A DNA stretch of 9,412 nucleotides from assembly GCA_943359555.1 (NCBI GenBank), contig CALRHW010000019.1, forward strand, positions 1-9,412, written 5' to 3'. This stretch comes from Parcubacteria group bacterium. GTDB lineage: Bacteria; Patescibacteriota; Minisyncoccia; Phycocordibacterales; CALRHW01. Position 1 is the stretch's first letter. Every line of letters begins with the position of its first letter. The position numbers and the translations under genes are program-made. Below, one piece after another: positions 4,240-9,412 of this stretch. The notes below the pieces were generated by a model, which did not search any database, was not told the origin of the DNA, and saw nothing but the letters and a program-made list of their open reading frames with translations.

Positions 4240-5714
4240 TAATCCTTGCGGGCAAAAAGTGGCGTAGACGGCATTTTGTTTTGAGCGATTGCCGAGCGTA
4301 TTTTTTCTGCAGTTTGTGGAATAATTATATCAAGCATTCCTGCGATATTGTGTAAACTCACGACCATTTCTTTTATAAGCACGAGTGCTTTTTCTCTATC
4401 TGTTTTCACTAGTTTAAAAGGCTCGGACTGTTGAATAAAAGAATCTAAATCGGCAATATATTTCCATGCGACGTCTGTGGCTTTTTGGATTTCAAAAGCG
4501 TCTAAATAATCTTTAAATTCTTGAGGGATGGCGTTTTTGCTATTTTCGCCCGCGTAAACTGACGCAAAATCACCTACAACTACCGGCTCTGCAAGATGCA
4601 TCTGTGCCATTTTCATAATTCTACTTGTGAGATTGCCGATACCATTTGCGAGATTTGCATTATAGCTTTCTTTAAATTTCTCCGCCGTAAAATCACTATC
4701 TTCAAAGGTGCTCACTTCCCTTGCAAGAAAATATCGCAAAGCGTCTGTGCCATATTCTGCCACTATTTCTTTTGGATTCACGACATTTCCGAGTGATTTT
4801 GACATCTTTTGTCCTGCACTCGTAAGAAAACCATGAATGATTATTTTTTCTGAAGGAGCTAAACCGACAGCCATAAGCATCGCTTGCCACATCGCAGACT
4901 GTTGTCGCAAATTATCTTTTCCAGCAAACTGAATGACAGGCCAGTACCGCTGAAACTTTTCCATATCACTCGGCCAACCAATAGCAGAAATATAATTTAC
5001 CAAAGCATCAAACCACACATACATTACTTGTGTGTCATCGCCGGGCACGCTTATGCCCCAAGGCATTTTCGTTCGCAAGCGCGAAATACTAAAATCTTTT
5101 AGCCCACTTTCCACAAATGCTTTTATTTCATTAAATCGCGACGCAGGAATTACAAAATCTGGACGCTCGCTATAAAGTGCCAAAAGTTTTTCCTGAAACG
5201 CACTAAATTTGAAAAAATAATTTTCTTCTTCAATAAGCTCAATCGCAAGACTCGGATGAAAAACGCACTTCCCGTCTACCAGCTCGGAGTCTGTTTTCTC
5301 AAGCTCACAGCCAACACAATATTTTACGCTGTAATTTTTCTTGTAAATATATCCAGCATCAAAACATTTTTTCCAAAAAGCTTGAGCAGATTTTTTGTGC
5401 GATTCATCGGTCGTGCGGATAAAATTTATGCCCTCCGACAACCCAAGCTCGCCTATCAAATCACGAAATTTTTGGGAATATTCGTCCACGTATCCTTGCG
5501 TATCTTTCCCCTGCTCTTGTGCTTTTGTATGCACTTTTATTCCGTGCTCATCTGTACCCGTATTAAAAAACACATCAAAACCTAGCGACTTTTTGTATCG
5601 CGCAATAATGTCGGCATGCACTATTTCAAGCGCAAAACCAATGTGCGGATCTGAATTTACATACGGAAGAGTCGTCGTAATGTATGCTGGTTTTTGAGAC
5701 TTTCTCTCTGTCAT
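4239..5714 (-). CDS. metG: Methionine--tRNA ligase
   Basis: MetRS charges tRNA-Met for initiation and elongation. Class I signatures are clear: the HIGH-type motif at 24-27 (PYVNSDPHIGFA), the connective domain with one zinc knuckle (Cys133, Cys136, Cys150, His153), the VWFDALVNY strand at 233-241, and KMSKS at 303-307. The helical anticodon-binding domain follows to residue 491. There is no C-terminal EMAP-II/Trbp111 tRNA-binding domain, so this is the short form. An oddity is the GKDNLRQQSAMW segment (265-276). Where E. coli has Phe300-His301 lining the methionine pocket, this protein has Gln271-Gln272. The ATG at 5714 follows the AI-2E gene by 18 bases and shows no Shine-Dalgarno sequence. 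The TAG stop shares its last base with the tatD start. Confidence 0.98.
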   Translation of the reverse strand: MTERKSQKPAYITTTLPYVNSDPHIGFALEIVHADIIARYKKSLGFDVFFNTGTDEHGIKVHTKAQEQGKDTQGYVDEYSQKFRDLIGELGLSEGINFIRTTDESHKKSAQAFWKKCFDAGYIYKKNYSVKYCVGCELEKTDSELVDGKCVFHPSLAIELIEEENYFFKFSAFQEKLLALYSERPDFVIPASRFNEIKAFVESGLKDFSISRLRTKMPWGISVPGDDTQVMYVWFDALVNYISAIGWPSDMEKFQRYWPVIQFAGKDNLRQQSAMWQAMLMAVGLAPSEKIIIHGFLTSAGQKMSKSLGNVVNPKEIVAEYGTDALRYFLAREVSTFEDSDFTAEKFKESYNANLANGIGNLTSRIMKMAQMHLAEPVVVGDFASVYAGENSKNAIPQEFKDYLDAFEIQKATDVAWKYIADLDSFIQQSEPFKLVKTDREKALVLIKEMVVSLHNIAGMLDIIIPQTAEKIRSAIAQNKMPSTPLFARKD

Positions 5715-5732
5715 GAATATTATTACTGTACT

Positions 5733-6809
5733 TTATCGCTGAGCTATCGTGGATTCAGAAGAAATCTTGTCCTGTTCAAGATCATTTATAAATTCCATAA
5801 TAACAGCAGCGAGAGGAACAGACAAAAGCAAACCTAGAAAACCAGCAAGCTGTCCTCCAGCAACAAGAGCAATGATAACAATAATCGGAGAGACACCGAC
5901 GACCTTTTTTACAACAAGCGGATAAATGAGTTGATTTTCAAACTGTTGAACGACGAGAAAGAAACCGAGGACAATAAGGCCGAGAGATAGACCGCCGTCC
6001 ACAAAACCGATAAGCACTGCTGGTATCGCTGCGAGAATCGGACCAAAAAGCGGGATGAGCTCAAAAAGACCAGCGAGAACCGCTAAAAGTAATGCGTGCC
6101 TAATACCAAAAAGAGAAAGCCCTAGATAAACAATTACCGCAATAATAACAGCAAGTATGAGTTGCCCCTGCATCCAAAGACCTATCTTTACTTCTGCTCT
6201 TTTCCACAAACCCACCACATATTTTTCATATCTTCGTGAGCTTATTATTTTCAAAAATTTACCTACACCATCTTCTTGAGCAGAAAGATAAAAAGAAAGA
6301 ACGATAATAAGACAAAAGTTGAGTAAACTACCAAACACAACACCGATAGTATTCCAAAAACCTGAAGCAAGTTTTGCAATAATTTTAGAGCCTTCGTTTG
6401 AAAAATTATCAAAAGTAAAGGTGCTAGATAGTTGTTTAAATATTGGTTCTGATTGAATAAAACTATTTTCTTGTATTGTCTGTGAGCCTTTGTCTATATA
6501 TTGAGGAAGTGTGGTGATAAAACTAGAAGACTCATTTAAAAGTGGAATGACTAGAAAATAGAAAGCGCAGATAATAATAGCCGCCATACTAAAATATATG
6601 ACGATAACAGAAGGCAATCGCGGCACTTTGCGCACCACAAACCATTTTGCAATTGGCTCTATAGATGAAGCTACTACTATAGCTGCAAGTAGTACAAGCA
6701 CTAAATCCCGAAGCAAATAAATGATTACGAAAAGCAAAATAACAACAATCGTTTTTACAACGCTCGCTGTGCTTATGTGAAAGGTAATGTCTTCTCTGTC
6801 TTTTGGCAT
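5733..6809 (-). CDS. AI-2E/PerM-family membrane transporter, substrate unknown
   Basis: This is a polytopic membrane protein of the family once called UPF0118 (AI-2E transporter). Members include TqsA, PerM and Na+/H+ antiporters, so the substrate cannot be stated. From the ATG at 6809 it has 358 residues, the usual size. Hydrophobic segments appear in the family pattern: a paired N-terminal block, one or two near residues 65-91, a soluble Ser/Thr-rich stretch at about 92-148, then four or more segments to the end. The family signature is strong in the C-terminal half: ELIPLFGPILAAIPA, then QFENQLIYPLVVKKVVGVSP and a Gly-rich helix (GGQLAGFLGLLLSVPLAAV). A TTG nine codons upstream (6836) is in frame. 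The ATG is preferred because it lies 6 bases after an extended -10 box and suits the family N-terminus. The gene follows the M16 protease gene directly. Confidence 0.92.
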   Translation of the reverse strand: MPKDREDITFHISTASVVKTIVVILLFVIIYLLRDLVLVLLAAIVVASSIEPIAKWFVVRKVPRLPSVIVIYFSMAAIIICAFYFLVIPLLNESSSFITTLPQYIDKGSQTIQENSFIQSEPIFKQLSSTFTFDNFSNEGSKIIAKLASGFWNTIGVVFGSLLNFCLIIVLSFYLSAQEDGVGKFLKIISSRRYEKYVVGLWKRAEVKIGLWMQGQLILAVIIAVIVYLGLSLFGIRHALLLAVLAGLFELIPLFGPILAAIPAVLIGFVDGGLSLGLIVLGFFLVVQQFENQLIYPLVVKKVVGVSPIIVIIALVAGGQLAGFLGLLLSVPLAAVIMEFINDLEQDKISSESTIAQR

Positions 6810-6815
6810 GGCTTT

Positions 6816-6824
6816 ATCATAGCA
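6816..6824 (-). promoter_or_regulatory. Possible extended -10 promoter of the AI-2E gene, leaderless
   Basis: On the minus strand the sequence reads TGC-TATGAT immediately before AAAGCC and the ATG at 6809. TATGAT matches TATAAT at 5 of 6 positions, and TG one base upstream gives the extended -10 form, which can work without a good -35 (none is evident). Six bases separate the box from the ATG, placing the predicted start of transcription on the A of ATG, so the mRNA would be leaderless. If true, the upstream TTG cannot be the start of this transcript. Confidence 0.4.
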
Positions 6825-6843
6825 AAAGACAACCAATTTTGCA

Positions 6844-8112
6844 TTAAGTGTTTAAAGTAAGGGCGGAAGCAAGGTCTTCCCTGTCGCAATGTCCGATAAA
6901 AGCGGCATTTAGACTTTTATCTTTAAAAATTTCCCCAGCGAGACGCTTGATATCTTGTGCCGTAACTGCATTAATTTTTAAAGAGATATCCTCTGGAGTA
7001 TTTATTTTATCCTGTAAAATATCTTGCATTCCAAAAAAACTAGCCACCGCATCTGACGTTTCTAAATCCAAATACAAACTTCCGAGCAAGTATTCTTTTG
7101 CTTTTTCAAGCTCGGGGGCAGGAACCTCTGTCGTGATAAATTTTTTAAACTCATCTAAAATAGCAGTGACAACTTCTTTAACTCTTTTTGTATCAACTCC
7201 AGTAGAAACAACGAGAAGTCCGTGGTCAGTGTAATCATCTATAGAAGCACGCGCATAATATCCCACGCCCATTTCATCACGGAGTTTTTGAAATAGACGT
7301 CCACTCATTCCACCACCAAGCACAGCACAGAGCACGCGAAGTATCGGCTGATCTGGGTGATTTACACCAAAAGTACGCACGCCGAGCACAAGGTGCACTT
7401 GGTCTGTTTTTTTATCTACCACCGAAAGCTGTGGTTTTTCCTGTTTTTCTTTTACCGCAACTTTCTGGTGTTTTTCATTATCCTCAATCTTAAATAAGTC
7501 TGCGATGTTTTTTGAAACCTCATCTTCTTCAATATCGCCCGCCACAATAACAGTCGTGCCCTTTGCCACATAATGCTTTGCACGGTATTTTATAAAATCA
7601 TCGCGTGTCATTTTTGAAACGATTTCCTTTGTACCAGCAATATTCCAACCCGCTGGTTGATCGCCGTAAACGAGCTCATTGAAAACATCCCAAACGTGAC
7701 GTTGCGGTGTATCTTCATACATATTTATTTCTTCAATGATTACTCCTTTTTCTTTTTGAATTTCTTTTTCGTCAAAAATCGGATTCAGATACATATCTGA
7801 AATAACATCTAAAATTTTTGTTAAATGTTTGGAGTGAGATTTTACATAATAACCAGTATATTCTTGCGAGGTGAAAGCGTTGTATTGTGCGCCGATACTA
7901 TCTAGCTCGCGACTTATGTCTATCGCGTGCGGACGGCGTAGAGTGCCCTTAAAACACATGTGCTCCAGAAAATGCGACAGTCCGCTTATATCTTTTGTTT
8001 CGTATTTTGAGCCAGCTTGCGCAAGGACAAGGACAGTCACTGCTGGGTTGCCTTTCATTGGCACAGTAATAATGCGTAAACCGTTTGGAAGAATTGTTTT
8101 TTTGAATGTCAT
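6844..8112 (-). CDS. M16-family zinc metallopeptidase (processing-peptidase type)
   Basis: This belongs to the M16B peptidases, the family of mitochondrial processing peptidase and of bacterial proteins such as B. subtilis YmxG. Length (422) and layout fit a two-domain M16B subunit. The N-terminal half has the inverted zinc motif HxxEH at 47-51 (SHFLEHMCFKGT), and Glu127 (GVIIEEINMYEDTP) follows 76 residues later as the third ligand. The C-terminal half carries the conserved Arg-Tyr pair (Arg278 and Tyr285 in LFQKLRDEMGVGYYA) that binds substrate. All expected residues are present, so it should be an active subunit, probably as a homodimer since no inactive partner gene is adjacent. No signal peptide or membrane segment is seen, which points to cytoplasmic peptide turnover. 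It starts 28 bases after glyS, with an A-rich leader and no Shine-Dalgarno sequence. Confidence 0.96.
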   Translation of the reverse strand: MTFKKTILPNGLRIITVPMKGNPAVTVLVLAQAGSKYETKDISGLSHFLEHMCFKGTLRRPHAIDISRELDSIGAQYNAFTSQEYTGYYVKSHSKHLTKILDVISDMYLNPIFDEKEIQKEKGVIIEEINMYEDTPQRHVWDVFNELVYGDQPAGWNIAGTKEIVSKMTRDDFIKYRAKHYVAKGTTVIVAGDIEEDEVSKNIADLFKIEDNEKHQKVAVKEKQEKPQLSVVDKKTDQVHLVLGVRTFGVNHPDQPILRVLCAVLGGGMSGRLFQKLRDEMGVGYYARASIDDYTDHGLLVVSTGVDTKRVKEVVTAILDEFKKFITTEVPAPELEKAKEYLLGSLYLDLETSDAVASFFGMQDILQDKINTPEDISLKINAVTAQDIKRLAGEIFKDKSLNAAFIGHCDREDLASALTLNT

Positions 8113-8140
8113 TTTTTTATTTTTAAATTTTCGCGGGCGA

Positions 8141-9412
8141 TTAAATTATCTTCTTTACGATGTCGCTGACGACCACTCTTTCTTGCTCGCCTGTGTCTCT
8201 ATTTCTTATCGTCACAGCATTATCTTCTAGTGTATCAAAATCTATCGTGACGCAGTACGGCGTGCCGATTTCGTCTTGTCTGCGATATCTTTTTCCGATA
8301 TTGCCGTTGTCGTCAAAAACCACTGCGCCAAAAGTCGCCTTGAGCTCGGCAAAAATCTCGCGGGCTTTTTCTACAAGTTCTGGTTTGTTTTTAAGTAAAG
8401 GAAAAACGGCGATTTTCACTGGTGCAATATTCGGCGGAAATTTTAAATAAGTGCGCGGTTCTCCTCCAAGCTCATCTTCGGTATAGGCTTCACATAATAC
8501 AGCTAGAAAAGTTCTATCTACTCCAAAAGACGGCTCTATTACGTGTGGGGTAAAACGCGTTTTTGTTTCTTCTTCAAAATATGATAAATCCGCGTCACTT
8601 TCTGAGCTGTGCTTTGATAAATCAAAATCTGTACGATAAGCCAGACCATAAAGCTCTTTTTTACCAAATGGAAATTCATATTCAAAATCAATAGTTCGTT
8701 TTGAATAATGAGCTCTGTCCACAGGAGCGATTTCAAGCTCACTTACATTTCCGCCGTTAAGACCGATGAGCTTTAGCCACTCATGCACCGCCTTTCGCCA
8801 ATATTCAAACTGCTCTTCCCAGTCTTTTTCGTGAATAAAATATTCTATCTCCATTTGTTCAAACTCTCGTGTACGAAACACAAAATCACGCGGGGCTATC
8901 TCGTTTCTAAATGCTTTTCCGATCTGTGCTATACCAAAAGGTAGTTTTGGATGAAAAGAATCAAGCACGTTTTTGAAATTAACAAAAATACCTTGCGCAG
9001 TTTCTGGACGAAGATATGACACAGAAGTATCATCTTCTGTCGCACCGACGTGAGTTTTAAACATCATATTAAATTGTCTTTCTGTGCCTAGCTCGCCTTC
9101 ACACTCAGGACATTTTTTTTTGTCTTCTAAATGATCTGCGCGAAATCGGCGTTTACATTTTTTACATTCTACTAGAGGATCAGAAAAACCGCCTATGTGT
9201 CCACTTGCTTCCCACACTTTAGGATTCATCAAGAGCGCGGCATCTACGCCATATATATCTGTTCTATTTTCCACAAACATTTTCCACCACAAATTTTTTA
9301 TATTGTTTTTTAGCGTAACGCCAAGTGGTCCATAATCAAAAGAGCCTGCCATACCGCCATATATTTCTGAACCTTGGAATACAAAACCCCGCCTCTTGCA
9401 GAGCGATACTAC
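8141..9412 (-). CDS. glyS: Glycine--tRNA ligase, single-chain type (5' end outside the window)
   Basis: This is a class II synthetase of the homodimeric (eukaryote-like) GlyRS type, not the alpha2beta2 glyQ/glyS type. The frame is open to the window edge and gives good family sequence before the Met at 9352 (SLCKRRGFVFQGSEIYGGMAG), so that Met is internal and only a short N-terminus is missing. Numbering from it, four cysteines (63, 66, 81, 84) form a zinc ribbon. Motif 2 runs from FRNEIAPRD to FEQMEIEYF at 148-172, motif 3 is EPSFGVDR at 273-280, and the anticodon-binding domain covers about 308-403 (KIAVFPLL... to KKII). SYLRPETAQGIF, a hallmark of this GlyRS type, is at 112-123. The C-terminus is complete with a TAA stop. 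It is the most upstream gene of the leftward series visible here. Confidence 0.98.
   Translation of the reverse strand, partial: VVSLCKRRGFVFQGSEIYGGMAGSFDYGPLGVTLKNNIKNLWWKMFVENRTDIYGVDAALLMNPKVWEASGHIGGFSDPLVECKKCKRRFRADHLEDKKKCPECEGELGTERQFNMMFKTHVGATEDDTSVSYLRPETAQGIFVNFKNVLDSFHPKLPFGIAQIGKAFRNEIAPRDFVFRTREFEQMEIEYFIHEKDWEEQFEYWRKAVHEWLKLIGLNGGNVSELEIAPVDRAHYSKRTIDFEYEFPFGKKELYGLAYRTDFDLSKHSSESDADLSYFEEETKTRFTPHVIEPSFGVDRTFLAVLCEAYTEDELGGEPRTYLKFPPNIAPVKIAVFPLLKNKPELVEKAREIFAELKATFGAVVFDDNGNIGKRYRRQDEIGTPYCVTIDFDTLEDNAVTIRNRDTGEQERVVVSDIVKKII

Noticed and set aside
4702..5102. Open frames overlapping metG in other frames and on the plus strand
   Set aside because: Their translations show no family pattern, while metG is continuous and conserved through the whole interval.
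5733..6836. AI-2E gene starting at TTG 6836
   Set aside because: The TTG would place transcription signals inside the coding sequence and adds nine residues unlike the family. The ATG at 6809 fits better, although TTG cannot be excluded.
6848..7234. 128-residue plus-strand open frame opposite the M16 gene
   Set aside because: It is a shadow of the M16 coding sequence. Its Ser/Lys-rich composition follows from the reverse complement of that gene.
8141..9352. glyS as a gene starting at the ATG at 9352
   Set aside because: The codons from 9353 to 9412 continue conserved GlyRS sequence (RRGF...SEIYGG), so the true start is outside the window.

Overview
The window looks like a piece of a small, AT-rich bacterial chromosome from the candidate phyla radiation (Patescibacteria), most likely the Parcubacteria/Paceibacteria side. 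This placement is inferred from protein character and gene arrangement, not from a search. The pointers are an EF-P with a KQQRK loop tip, a MetRS with a divergent 'GKDNLRQQSAMW' pocket segment, an rpsF-ssb-rpsR operon with no rplI after it, and starts that mostly lack Shine-Dalgarno sequences. All genes read through in the standard code. The twelve genes end in TAA (10) or TAG (2), never TGA.

Layout. Positions 1-1232 run rightward: the 3' half of recA, then efp. Between them lies a striking structured element (493-626). Its 37-bp imperfect stem begins inside the last recA codons and encloses two further hairpins. From 1370 to 9412 everything runs leftward as one closely packed series, listed here in transcription order: glyS (5' end outside the window), an M16 zinc protease, an AI-2E/PerM-family membrane protein, metG, tatD, rpsF, ssb, rpsR, then a hicB-hicA toxin-antitoxin pair. 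The two blocks converge on a bidirectional intrinsic terminator (1340-1371), which also contains the hicA stop codon. No gap without a gene exceeds about 160 bases.

Function. The leftward block is mainly translation and housekeeping: two aminoacyl-tRNA synthetases, ribosomal proteins S6 and S18, single-strand DNA-binding protein and the TatD nuclease. The metG stop and tatD start overlap by one base, which suggests translational coupling. A possible internal promoter precedes rpsF, and near-leaderless promoter-like motifs sit directly before the AI-2E gene and hicB. The rightward block carries recombination (RecA) and relief of polyproline stalling (EF-P).

Nothing here amounts to a clearly new multi-gene system. 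The observation most worth pursuing is the recA-efp structured element. After it come the EF-P loop without Lys or Arg at the usual modification position, the altered methionine pocket of MetRS, and the hicBA pair attached to the S6/S18 operon.
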